Shown here: piece after piece, positions 32,523-40,509 of the stretch
How the letters are laid out: every line of letters starts with the position of its first letter
How positions within the stretch are numbered: the first letter of the stretch is position 1
NCBI RefSeq assembly: GCF_025567625.1
Contig: NZ_JAOQJC010000007.1
Coordinates: 124,001-188,000, forward strand
Source: Paenibacillus sp. J5C2022
GTDB taxonomy: Bacteria; Bacillota; Bacilli; Paenibacillales; Paenibacillaceae
DNA: 64,000 nt
Reading direction: 5' to 3'
The notes under the pieces: generated by a model
Database searches by the model: none
Told to the model about the DNA's origin: nothing
What the model saw: the letters and a program-made list of their open reading frames with translations, nothing else
Position numbers and translations under genes: made by a program

Positions 32523-34285
32523 CGCATGCACCTCCTTGTCCCACCTGTTTCTATCGTAGAATCGCCACTCTGTTGCTCCCACATCTGATCGTAGAGACCT
32601 CTCTTCTTCCTCAGCTCGTCATGCGTGCCCCACTCTGCCACTTCCCCGTCCCTCAGCACGAATATGCGATCCGCATTCGCTATCGTCGCAAGCCGATGAG
32701 AGACGATGACGATTGTTCGCTTGCCGCGCGACAGCTTGCTTATCGTCCGTCCTACCGCAGCCTCCGATAGAGGATCGAGAGCCGAAGTGACCTCATCCAG
32801 CAGCAGCAAGGCAGGATTCCGCAGCAGGGCTCTGGCCAGCGCGATGCGTTGCTTCTGCCCGCCGGACAGATTGCCTCCGTCCTCGCTAACCTTCGTCATG
32901 TAGCCGTCCGGCAAAGCTTCGATGTAAGAGGCGATGTCGGCTTGCTGAGCTGCCGCGGCCACTTCTTCCATAGACGAATCCGGCTTGCCGATCCGAATGT
33001 TGTCCAGCAGCGTGCCGCGGAACAGGAACGGCTCCTGGAATACCGCGCCGATGCAACTCCTGTATAACTCGCCATCCAGAGCGCGCAGATCGGCTTCATT
33101 CAGCAGCAATGTCCCCTCGCTTGGCTCGCGAAGCCCGAGCAGCAGCTGCAACAGTGTGCTCTTGCCCGATCCGCTGGGACCGACGAAGGCGACGGTAGAA
33201 CCGGCTTCGATCGTCAAGCTGACCCGCTTCAACGCCTCCCTGCCGTCGGAATAAGCATATGACAGGCTGTCCATTCGGAGCTTCGGTCCGGTCTGCAGCG
33301 GCAGCACCGTCTGCAAGCCGCCCCCCTCCACTTCTTGCATATCCAGCAGCTCCGTCACGCGATCCAGGCTCACTCGGGCATCTACGACCGATGGAAGCAC
33401 GGCCGTCAGATTGTAGACCGCGTTGCCCATCGAAGTATAGATGGTGAAGAAAGCAACCAGATCGCCCAGCGTAATGACTTGCGTGAGCGCCAAATAAGAG
33501 CCGAACCCGATAATGCCGAAGTTCATCAGCAGCAGACTGACCATAGGCACGCGATCCAGCGTCGCCGACGCTGCATTGCGCCGGTAGTGGCTAACGAACA
33601 AGCCGCGAAGCCTGTCGGCGAACCTGACCATGACCGTCTGCTGCAAGCTGAATCCTTGAATGATGGCATGGCCCCTCACGGATTCACCTACATCGGCCGT
33701 CATCTCACCGAACTCTTCCCGATAAGCCGCGAAGGCCGAACGAGCCCGCCTCTCCAGCAGTTGGGGACCGAGATAGATGAGAGCCGCCCCGAGCAGAATA
33801 ATGAGCGCCATACTCCATTGGAGCGAGAACAGGACAACCGCGCTCATCGCCACCACGGAAAGCGATTGAAGCCCGATCGTCATCATCGACGTCATCGCGC
33901 CTTCAATGGCGGGGAGATCCACCGAGAAGCGGGAGACATGCTCGCCTGATGGAGTCGCCTGGAAGCGCTCCGTCCCCATTCTCTGCATGGCGGAGAACAG
34001 CCGCATCCTTAACCGCTGCTGCACTGCAGCATTGATTCCCGCCAGCAAGCGATCGCCTACCACACCCGCTGCGATGCCGAAGATGCCTACTGTGCCGATG
34101 ATGAGCAGGATAAGAGCGAACACTTCTCTATCGCCGGGTATGATAGCGCGGTCAATGATGAACTTGAAGCTGAGCGGAGCCAGTGCAAGAACGGTCATCT
34201 CTACCGCAGCGGCCAGCAAGAACAGCGCAACCCTGCTTCTGCATGACTGCATGAATGACCATAGCTTCCCTATCACTGCCAGCAT
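32516..34285 (-). CDS. ABC exporter, fused permease-ATPase (ABCB/MsbA type)
   Basis: A 589-residue half-transporter. Residues 1-310 hold six predicted helices, and 340-570 the ATPase, with Walker A GPSGSGKST, signature LSGGQKQR, Walker B ALLLLDE and the switch histidine in VIVSHRLATI. There is no N-terminal C39 peptidase domain, so any leader removal on a peptide substrate would need another protease. Such homodimeric exporters move lipids, drugs or peptides. It lies between two related GNAT-like genes and upstream of a small peptide gene, so the peptide or its modified form is the likely cargo. AAGGGGA lies seven bases before the ATG. Confidence 0.92.
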   Translation of the reverse strand: MLAVIGKLWSFMQSCRSRVALFLLAAAVEMTVLALAPLSFKFIIDRAIIPGDREVFALILLIIGTVGIFGIAAGVVGDRLLAGINAAVQQRLRMRLFSAMQRMGTERFQATPSGEHVSRFSVDLPAIEGAMTSMMTIGLQSLSVVAMSAVVLFSLQWSMALIILLGAALIYLGPQLLERRARSAFAAYREEFGEMTADVGESVRGHAIIQGFSLQQTVMVRFADRLRGLFVSHYRRNAASATLDRVPMVSLLLMNFGIIGFGSYLALTQVITLGDLVAFFTIYTSMGNAVYNLTAVLPSVVDARVSLDRVTELLDMQEVEGGGLQTVLPLQTGPKLRMDSLSYAYSDGREALKRVSLTIEAGSTVAFVGPSGSGKSTLLQLLLGLREPSEGTLLLNEADLRALDGELYRSCIGAVFQEPFLFRGTLLDNIRIGKPDSSMEEVAAAAQQADIASYIEALPDGYMTKVSEDGGNLSGGQKQRIALARALLRNPALLLLDEVTSALDPLSEAAVGRTISKLSRGKRTIVIVSHRLATIANADRIFVLRDGEVAEWGTHDELRKKRGLYDQMWEQQSGDSTIETGGTRRCMRC

Positions 34286-34309
34286 AAGCTTGTCCCCTTG
34301 TGCAATAGT

Positions 34310-34831
34310 CTAATGGACGGCTACTTGAAATCGTGCAATATAGTCTTGCAGATCAGGGACGGCTACATTATAGCCGTAGAGTATGCCGCGCTCGCTCTCC
34401 ACCCGTGCCGTCTGCCGGGCGAACTTCGAGAACAGCCGCTCGGAATAGGCATCCTCCCCTGTCCAGAATCGAATCTCTCTCACGCCTTCATCCCGCTCCG
34501 CCAGATACTCCGATAAATATCGCAGTCCCTCCAGGAACAGTCTCGTACGGCGATGCCCTTCCTTTATATAAGCAACCTGAAGCTGAATGACATGCACATC
34601 CTCGTAATCATGCTCCCCTGTCCCGTGGATATAACCGAACGCCCCTATAACCTCGTCCTCTTCATTGAAGCACAGGAAGGACTCTCTGCTCAGCAGCACC
34701 GGACTTGCAAGATAGCTGAATGCGACGGGGAACGAATAAGGCAGCTTAAGCTCAGTATAGTTCTCTAGCAAGAACTCCATATAGTTGCGCATGTACATTT
34801 CAGTAGCACATTCGGCCAAATAATAGTCCAA
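34310..34831 (-). CDS. GNAT-like protein A of the peptide/ABC operon
   Basis: A 173-residue protein related to the one at 32034. The fold can be followed by FLCFNEEDEVIGAFGYIHG, then VHVIQLQVAYIKEGHRRTRL (the acyl-CoA loop position, with a degenerate Q/RxxGxG/A motif), and REIRFWTGEDAYSERLFSKF. It is longer at the N-terminus than typical GNATs. I chose TTG 34831 as start because GAAGGAGG is six bases upstream of it; the ATG two codons earlier directly abuts that site and could not be used well. It is the first gene of the operon, 24 bases before the exporter. The enzyme activity is unproven. Confidence 0.72.
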   Translation of the reverse strand: MDYYLAECATEMYMRNYMEFLLENYTELKLPYSFPVAFSYLASPVLLSRESFLCFNEEDEVIGAFGYIHGTGEHDYEDVHVIQLQVAYIKEGHRRTRLFLEGLRYLSEYLAERDEGVREIRFWTGEDAYSERLFSKFARQTARVESERGILYGYNVAVPDLQDYIARFQVAVH

Positions 34832-34910
34832 GTCCATCCTCCTTCACGACTAGATCCGATATGCGGTATCCAGTTCCGAAGTCCCGCAAAACTGGGACAT
34901 ATGATCTCCA

Positions 34911-34942
34911 ATAGTAGCAGCCGTTGTTTAATTCTTGTTTAA
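34911..34942 (-). promoter_or_regulatory. Promoter of the peptide/ABC operon with OmpR-type direct repeat
   Basis: On the minus strand an extended -10 (TGCTACTAT, core at 34911-34916) has no good -35. In its place are two copies of TTAAACAA, at 34935-34942 and 34924-34931, 11 bases apart start to start. Tandem 11-bp-spaced repeats over the -35 are the usual binding site of OmpR/PhoB-type activators, and such a regulator is encoded divergently at 37190. Confidence 0.6.
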
Positions 34943-34988
34943 GTTTCGTTTTTTTTTGCAAAAAGAACCAATCTGTCCGCATCGCTCC

Positions 34989-34997
34989 TGCTATAAT
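34989..34997 (+). promoter_or_regulatory. Extended -10 promoter of the kinase/regulator operon
   Basis: TGCTATAAT is a consensus extended -10, about 70 bases before the kinase start. The -35 is poor. The direct repeats at 34924-34942 lie about 50 bases upstream of it, so one regulator could control both directions. Confidence 0.55.
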
Positions 34998-35066
34998 GGC
35001 ACTAGTCAAAGCGATATTGTATGAGACGCGACAAGCGTATCTATAGCATGAAGGAGTTCGGTCACC

Positions 35067-37193
35067 ATGGAATTGATCCGCCGTCTGAGAATTGCCGCCA
35101 GATTCATCTTTCTGGTCATCGGGCTCATCATCCTATCGCTTCTCCTCCCTTCCTTGCCTGCTGCAGCCTCGTTCCAGGTGGAGGGCGGAAGCGTGGACTT
35201 AAGCGACTGGAAAATTGACGAACGGCCCATTGTCCCATTGTCCGGCGAGTGGAGCTTCTATTGGGAGGAGCTTCTGGAACCTCGGCACTTCCAAGGCGAT
35301 GCTGCCGCCCCCGATGCCGAAGCCGTCCACGTCCCCCGGCCATGGACAAGTTACCGGCTGAACGGTCGGCCGCTGCCGAACGAAGGCTACGCCACGTACC
35401 GCCTGATGATTCGCTTGCCGGATGATCTGGAGGCAAGCCGTACGCTCGCTCTCTATCCCAAGAGCATTGCCTCTGCTTACCGCTTATGGGTGAATGGCAG
35501 TGTAAAGGGCGGCAACGGAACGGTCGGAATGAATCGAGACAGCATGAAGCCGTCCAGCTATCCCAAAGTTATTTACTTCGAGCCGCAGCCCGGGTGGAAC
35601 GAGCTGATCATTCAAGTCTCCAATTTCTCACAGCGCAATGCCGGCATATGGCAGGACATGGAGCTCGGTGCGACTGATGACATATCCCGATTGCGCACTG
35701 CTCGGGTCGCCATTCAATTGTTCGTCGTCGGCATTTTCACCATCATGGCGTTCTATTACGTCTTCGTCTACTTCAATTACCGGCGGGAAATCTCCGCACT
35801 CATGCTAGGTCTGCTCTGCTTATCGGTCGCCGTTCGAACGGTTGTGCTGGGGGAGTCGACCGCGCTCTACCTGCTGCCCCAACTTCCCTGGGAATGGGCT
35901 GTCAAGGCAGAGTATCTCTCTATCGCGGCAACCGCTCTGTTGCTCATGCTGTTCATTAACAAGGAATATCCCAAGGATTCCACGCCATGGGCGACGAGAA
36001 TGGCCGGCATTGCCTTATTCGCCTGCATGCTCTTTTTTCTGTTAACGCCAGCTCGCGTCTACACCTACTATTTGTCTCCCTTCACGTGGGGGGTGCTGTT
36101 TCCTGTGCTTATGTATACGATGGGCGTATATATCTTGTCTGCGATCAGACGCCGAAGAGGCTCGCTTATGAACGCCATCGGCTTCCTGTTCTTCACGTTG
36201 TTCGCGGTGAACGACATGCTGTTCTACAATGACATGCTTGCGACAGACGATCTGCTGTCCATCGGCTTGCTCTGCTTCCTGGTGGCGCAAGCACTCAATC
36301 TGTCCGCCCGCTTCTCGCGCGCCATGCAGGAATCTGAGCAGCTGTCGGAGAAGCTGCAGCAGTACAACCGCATCTTGGAGCGCACCGTCGAGGAGCGGAC
36401 GCAATCACTGCGGCAGAGCAATGCGCAGCTGTCGGAAGCCAATGCGCGCATGGCCGATATCGAGCAATTCCGCACCCGGCTGTTGTCCAATATCTCGCAT
36501 GAGCTGAATACGCCGATTACGTCCATTAAGGGCTTCGCCAAAGCGTTGCGCGACGGCATTATTACGGTTGATACACATAAATATGCCAGCAGAATCTATG
36601 AGCGCTCGCTTCTTCTGGAACGGCTTATTCACGATCTGATCGAGCTAACCAAGCTGGAGACGAAGCAGGTGAAGTTCACTATGGAAGAGCGTGAGCTCGT
36701 ACCGTTCCTGCAAGAGCTGTTCCAGCAATACGAATGGGAGATGGAGGAGCAGCGCATCCGCTATCGCTCCGACTTTCCTCTTATGGCCAATTCTATGAAT
36801 GCTCGCATCGATCCCATTCGCATGGAGCAAGTATTCGCCAATCTGATCTCCAATGCGATCAGACATACGCCCGAAGGCGGCATAATTACCGTTCGAGCAA
36901 GGCTGATTCCCTGCGAAGAGAGTCAATGGATAGCGGAAGTATCCGTCATCGATACGGGGACGGGCATTCCTCCGTCCATGCATGAGCATATATTCGAGAG
37001 GTTCGGGCAATTGCAGGGCCAGAACGCCGGCAAGCCGCATAACGGCTCGGGATTGGGACTTGCAATCTGCAGAGAGATTATGGATTATCACCAAGGGGAG
37101 ATCGGGGTTAGAAGCGGTACCCCCGGAGGCAGCGAATTCTACTTCAGACTGCCGGTATACGAGCGCATGGAGAAGGGAGCAACAGAAGCATGA
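35067..37193 (+). CDS. Sensor histidine kinase with GH2-like and 7TMR-DISM sensor regions
   Basis: A 708-residue membrane kinase. After a first helix (12-32) an outside jelly-roll domain (about 35-205; LSGEWSFYWEELLE, NEGYATYRLMIRL) resembles the GH2 sugar-binding fold. Seven helices (about 210-400) follow, then a coiled coil (about 415-465), HisKA with His478 in SHELNTPITS, and an ATPase domain with NAIRHTPEGG, DTGTGIP and GSGLGLAI. The sensor half is the same type as in the hybrid kinase at 20938, but the signalling half is a simple kinase. AGGAG precedes the ATG by ten bases. It overlaps the response regulator by four bases and is divergent from the peptide/ABC operon. Confidence 0.93.
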   Translation: MELIRRLRIAARFIFLVIGLIILSLLLPSLPAAASFQVEGGSVDLSDWKIDERPIVPLSGEWSFYWEELLEPRHFQGDAAAPDAEAVHVPRPWTSYRLNGRPLPNEGYATYRLMIRLPDDLEASRTLALYPKSIASAYRLWVNGSVKGGNGTVGMNRDSMKPSSYPKVIYFEPQPGWNELIIQVSNFSQRNAGIWQDMELGATDDISRLRTARVAIQLFVVGIFTIMAFYYVFVYFNYRREISALMLGLLCLSVAVRTVVLGESTALYLLPQLPWEWAVKAEYLSIAATALLLMLFINKEYPKDSTPWATRMAGIALFACMLFFLLTPARVYTYYLSPFTWGVLFPVLMYTMGVYILSAIRRRRGSLMNAIGFLFFTLFAVNDMLFYNDMLATDDLLSIGLLCFLVAQALNLSARFSRAMQESEQLSEKLQQYNRILERTVEERTQSLRQSNAQLSEANARMADIEQFRTRLLSNISHELNTPITSIKGFAKALRDGIITVDTHKYASRIYERSLLLERLIHDLIELTKLETKQVKFTMEERELVPFLQELFQQYEWEMEEQRIRYRSDFPLMANSMNARIDPIRMEQVFANLISNAIRHTPEGGIITVRARLIPCEESQWIAEVSVIDTGTGIPPSMHEHIFERFGQLQGQNAGKPHNGSGLGLAICREIMDYHQGEIGVRSGTPGGSEFYFRLPVYERMEKGATEA

Positions 37194-37924
37194 CCACGAC
37201 AGACCATTCACTCGAACAGCATCACATTCTGATCGTCGAAGACGATGCTGACATTGCCGAGCTGATCGCCATCTATTTGCACAATGCGGGCTTTCATACA
37301 TCTACAGCCGGCACATTGAAGGAAGCTGACCGCTTGCTCGAGAAGCTGCAGCCGCAGCTGGTATTATGCGATATTATGCTTCCGGACGGAGAAGGGACGG
37401 ATTGGGTGCAGAGCGTGCGGCGGCAGAGCTCCGCATTGCCGGTTATTTTCTTGAGCAGCAGGAAGGAGCCGAAGGATATTATCGCCGGTCTGGAGCTGGG
37501 CGGCGACGACTATATGACCAAGCCGTTCGACCCCGACGTTATGGTCGCCAGAGTGAAGGCTCAGCTGAGACGCTCAGCTTCGGCCGGCGGCGATGGGCAT
37601 GCCAAGACGGATAAAGAACGGCAATGGACGGATGGCAGGCTGGAGCTTCACTTCGGACGACGGGAGATAAGGGTGAACGGCGAGGAACTGCGCTTGCCTG
37701 CGAAGGAGCTGCAGCTGCTATTCCTGCTGGCGGAGCATCCCGATCAAGTGTTCAACGTCGAGCAACTGTACGAGTCCGTCTGGGGAATGGATGGCTGGAG
37801 CGACCAGCGGACCGTCATGGTGCATATCCACAATGTGAGACGGAAAATAGAGGAAGACGTCAGTCTTCCCCGTTATATCCTTACGGTGCGCGGCGTCGGC
37901 TACAAGTTCCGTGGCGGCAGGTAG
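37190..37924 (+). CDS. OmpR/PhoB-family response regulator
   Basis: A 244-residue regulator. The receiver (residues 12-125) has IVEDD, phospho-acceptor Asp61 in CDIMLPD and KPFDPDV. Residues about 145-243 are the winged HTH (LRLPAKELQLLFLLAEHPDQ, and GWSDQRTVMVHIHNVRRKIE), ending VRGVGYKFRG. The gene starts inside the end of the kinase gene (ATGA overlap), so they form one pair. The 11-bp direct repeats at 34924-34942 are a good candidate for its DNA site. Confidence 0.95.
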   Translation: MTTTDHSLEQHHILIVEDDADIAELIAIYLHNAGFHTSTAGTLKEADRLLEKLQPQLVLCDIMLPDGEGTDWVQSVRRQSSALPVIFLSSRKEPKDIIAGLELGGDDYMTKPFDPDVMVARVKAQLRRSASAGGDGHAKTDKERQWTDGRLELHFGRREIRVNGEELRLPAKELQLLFLLAEHPDQVFNVEQLYESVWGMDGWSDQRTVMVHIHNVRRKIEEDVSLPRYILTVRGVGYKFRGGR

Positions 37925-37952
37925 CGTCGGGCCAGGGTCATCGACATGAACA

Positions 37953-38486
37953 TTAGGCTTGTTGATGAACTTCGATATCCAGCGAGATTTTCACTTCATC
38001 CCCAATAAGCACCCCGCCCGTCTCCAGAGCGGCATTGTACGTCAAGCCGTAATCGCTGCGCTTGATGGCGCCTGTCGCACTGAAGCCTGCTTTCATATTA
38101 CCCCATGGGTCCTTGCCGGAGCCTTCGAAAGCCACCTCGAACGTCTCTGGCCGGGTCACACCATGCAGTGTCACATTGCCCGTGACCTCGTATTCGCCTT
38201 CCCCTGTCTTCACAATGGATGTTGCCTTGAAGTCGAGCGTCGGGAACTTCTCGACATCGAAGAAGTCTGTCGATTTCAGATGAGCGTCGCGGTCTCCGTT
38301 GCGGGTATCAATGCTGCTCAGATCGATGTTGAATGAGATGTCCGCCGTAGTCAGATCGTTCACATCCGCCACAATGCTGGATTGAAATTGATGGAACGTC
38401 CCCTTTACCTTCGCAATCATCATATGCTTCACCGAGAAATCCACCGAACTGTGCGATGCGTCTACTGTCCATGCCGTTCTTGTCAT
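37953..38486 (-). CDS. YceI-family protein
   Basis: A 177-residue lipocalin-like protein. WTVDASHSSVDFSVKHMMIAKVKG is spread over residues 7-30 and is the family signature; FFDVEKFPTLDFKATSI, VTGNVTLHGVTRP and the end GDEVKISLDIE complete it. The fold holds a polyisoprenoid or other hydrophobic molecule, and members are often induced by stress. There is no signal peptide, so it is cytoplasmic. ATG 38486 lies eight bases after GGAGG; an earlier ATG at 38492 is too close. It is transcribed alone from a consensus promoter. Confidence 0.9.
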   Translation of the reverse strand: MTRTAWTVDASHSSVDFSVKHMMIAKVKGTFHQFQSSIVADVNDLTTADISFNIDLSSIDTRNGDRDAHLKSTDFFDVEKFPTLDFKATSIVKTGEGEYEVTGNVTLHGVTRPETFEVAFEGSGKDPWGNMKAGFSATGAIKRSDYGLTYNAALETGGVLIGDEVKISLDIEVHQQA

Positions 38487-38520
38487 TGTCATTACCTCCG
38501 CTTTCGTTTTTTCATCCAAT

Positions 38521-38546
38521 ACTAACTAATAGTGATTAACTAACTA
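38521..38546 (-). promoter_or_regulatory. Operator-like direct repeats in the yceI-type leader
   Basis: ACTAACTA occurs at 38521-38528 and 38539-38546 (plus-strand reading), 18 bases apart. They lie just downstream of the expected transcription start and upstream of the ribosome site, a place where a MarR or HxlR-type repressor would block transcription. Confidence 0.45.
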
Positions 38547-38565
38547 TAATCATGTTGTTGTATTT

Positions 38566-38594
38566 ATCTTAATATAAAGACATATCGCTGTCAA
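38566..38594 (-). promoter_or_regulatory. Promoter of the yceI-type gene
   Basis: TTGACA (38589-38594) and TAAGAT (38566-38571) with a 17-base spacer on the minus strand match the SigA consensus closely. Confidence 0.7.
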
Positions 38595-38630
38595 CACCTT
38601 TATTCGCACTTTTTTCGCCAACGAAAAAAT

Positions 38631-38664
38631 AAGCGCCTGTCCGGAATCATCCGGTTAAGCGCTT
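38631..38664 (-). terminator. Terminator upstream of the yceI-type promoter
   Basis: On the minus strand AAGCGC and CCGG pair with CCGG and GCGCTT in a two-part stem, followed by ATTTTTT. It would stop transcripts coming from the Wadjet operon before they enter the yceI-type gene. Confidence 0.6.
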
Positions 38665-38699
38665 TTCAATCGTGAACTTCCACTGCCCGATCCCCTCGT

Positions 38700-38760
38700 C
38701 CGCCCTCGCCGTTTCTCCTTGCCCGCTCTCGCCGTTTCCCCTTGCCCGCCCTCGCCGTTA
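38700..38760. repeat. Short tandem repeat, 23-bp unit
   Basis: About 2.6 copies of a 22-23 base unit close to CCGCCCTCGCCGTTTCTCC, with single-base differences. It is non-coding and lies just outside the left copy of the 181-bp repeat. Too short and too closely packed for a CRISPR array. Confidence 0.65.
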
Positions 38761-38793
38761 TGAAGGGGGAAGTATTGTGACACCGAGACTGCT

Positions 38794-38974
38794 AACTGGA
38801 TTTTATGCCATTAATGTTACTGTTTCTTCGCCCTCGCATCCTATAACTGGATTAAGTACAGTTGATTCCGGACAAACCGCACAACATCTCGACTTTTAGC
38901 CGAAATAGTAGCATAAAATCCATTTCACTGTGACCAAAAGCAATATTCCGACATAATTAACGACATGAAATCCA
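38794..38974 (+). repeat. 181-bp dispersed repeat, copy 1
   Basis: These 181 bases are identical to 48313-48493 in the same orientation. The element starts AACTGGATTTTATG, and inverted versions of that 14-mer lie at 38912-38925 and 38964-38977 (CATAAAATCCATTT, CATGAAATCCATTT). No open frame of note. It lies between the yceI-type gene and the end of jetD, where 38520-39069 is otherwise non-coding. It may be a MITE or a palindromic intergenic repeat family of this genome. Confidence 0.9.
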
Positions 38975-39069
38975 TTTCATTTAGTTGGGTGGCGAGATCG
39001 TCAGTACTGTTACGATCATGCCGGCTTCCCCTTTGCCATTTCGTTCTCCTGTATACCGTCTATTAGTCA

Positions 39070-40509
39070 TTACTCTATTCCTAATGCCGCCCGCCAATCG
39101 AAAATCAGGCTGGTTAATATCTCTTCCTGATACAGCTTGCGCTTCTTCCGGCTCATCTTGTCGCATAACAACTGATCCCATACTGCCTGTAGCTTGCCAA
39201 GCCGCATGCAGTCCTCGTCGGAGAACACAACTCCCGGTGAGAAAGCATGGTCGCAGCCGGATTCGTAAGCAGCAGCGTCGAACCTCCACGGCTTGAAGCA
39301 GGAGGCATAGCGAGTCGCCAGCACATTGCCGATCTCAATCCCCTTCACGTCGAAATCGCCGGAATAATAGATATTCCCTCCCAGCCGCTCTTCTTGTACA
39401 TAACGATCTATCCATCGCAGAGCCGCCGCGCTAGCCGGACCGCTTGTACATAACAACAAGGGTCCCGTATGACGGTCACTGCCGACGATGCCATCTCTTA
39501 TGCGTTGCTCCGACCAATCGACCAGACTAGAGAATACCGCCGGATTCTCCACAATATAAATTCTCGTCACCGCTTCCAGACACAGATCCGCCTCAACCTG
39601 CCTTAAAGTCAACACCCCAGGCCCTCGCGCTTGCCTGCTCACAGGGAGATAGTAATGGACAGATGAAGATATGTCGTCATCAAGCACTCCTGCCCCTCGA
39701 TAAATCTCCCGCACCTTCAAGCTATCTGCACCAAGTGAAGCTGCAGCCGCCATGCCGGAATCGTCTGCAACATCCGAAGCGCCATGAATGCCTTCTTCCA
39801 GCGGGGACGACTGCGAAGCCTGAAGGGCTTGAAACAGCAGCCTTCCTGCCGCTGTATTACGGTCCAGTGCATGGGGATCGCCGACAGCTTGCGCCGCAAG
39901 CACCGGCAGCCGAATGGCCATGTCGCCTTCATTCCTGCCGTTGCCGAATGGGGCATCTCTTCGCATCGCGATCAACAATGTCCAAGCGCGAACGGCATAC
40001 CACAGCTCCTTCTCCGCCTTGTCCGGCGATTGCCGCCACAGCTCCCGAAGCGTGCGGTATCCCGCCGCAGCACCTTGCTCCAGCCCGCTTATCCACTCTG
40101 CGACGACGGAAGGACAATCCGCCCCTTCCCGCCCTAGCAGCCGTTTAATCGAGCTGAACAGGCTTCGCCACTTTTCTGCCGACACCAGCTTGCGGTCACT
40201 CTTCGTCAGCAGTGGTCTTCCTGTAATCACAACATGCAGCTCTGGAATTGTATAAGGAAAAGCGGAGTTCAGAAGCTCGCGCTGGAACTCCGCCAGCGGA
40301 ATGCGCACATCTTCGCCCGCCCGCTTATACCAGCCCATGAAGGCATTAATGACTTCGCACTCCTCCGCCGATGCGGACTTAATGACCGCGTGGCCACCCG
40401 CCTTCTCCAGACCGGCATACTTATCCCAGATCTCCCGGAGTATCCGTCCGAATCCGGGCTGAGAGAAGTAAGACCTCGCTCGGGCAGCTCGCGTCCCTTC
40501 GCCCGTCAT
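39070..40509 (-). CDS. jetD: Wadjet system protein JetD, type III (TIGR02679/DUF2399)
   Basis: A 479-residue protein. The C-terminal third is a Toprim-like nuclease domain: IYIVENP (Glu321 near the first strand), LLLCTSGPAS, and YYSGDFDVKG with the DFD pair at 385-387, which are the expected metal-binding acids. In Wadjet complexes JetD cuts closed circular DNA after the SMC-like motor has tested its size. The N-terminal two thirds match the DUF3323-type region as I recall it. I chose ATG 40509, which overlaps the jetC stop as ATGA; the frame extends to 40554 inside jetC. Last gene of the operon. Confidence 0.88.
   Translation of the reverse strand: MTGEGTRAARARSYFSQPGFGRILREIWDKYAGLEKAGGHAVIKSASAEECEVINAFMGWYKRAGEDVRIPLAEFQRELLNSAFPYTIPELHVVITGRPLLTKSDRKLVSAEKWRSLFSSIKRLLGREGADCPSVVAEWISGLEQGAAAGYRTLRELWRQSPDKAEKELWYAVRAWTLLIAMRRDAPFGNGRNEGDMAIRLPVLAAQAVGDPHALDRNTAAGRLLFQALQASQSSPLEEGIHGASDVADDSGMAAAASLGADSLKVREIYRGAGVLDDDISSSVHYYLPVSRQARGPGVLTLRQVEADLCLEAVTRIYIVENPAVFSSLVDWSEQRIRDGIVGSDRHTGPLLLCTSGPASAAALRWIDRYVQEERLGGNIYYSGDFDVKGIEIGNVLATRYASCFKPWRFDAAAYESGCDHAFSPGVVFSDEDCMRLGKLQAVWDQLLCDKMSRKKRKLYQEEILTSLIFDWRAALGIE

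Noticed and set aside
34800-35009. 69-codon minus-strand frame upstream of the first GNAT-like gene, considered as a second small peptide
   Set aside because: It starts with TTG, has no ribosome site, and covers the promoter, the direct repeats and the ribosome site of the real gene.
38700-38760. Tandem 23-bp repeat considered as a CRISPR remnant
   Set aside because: Units touch each other without spacers, and no cas genes are in the window.
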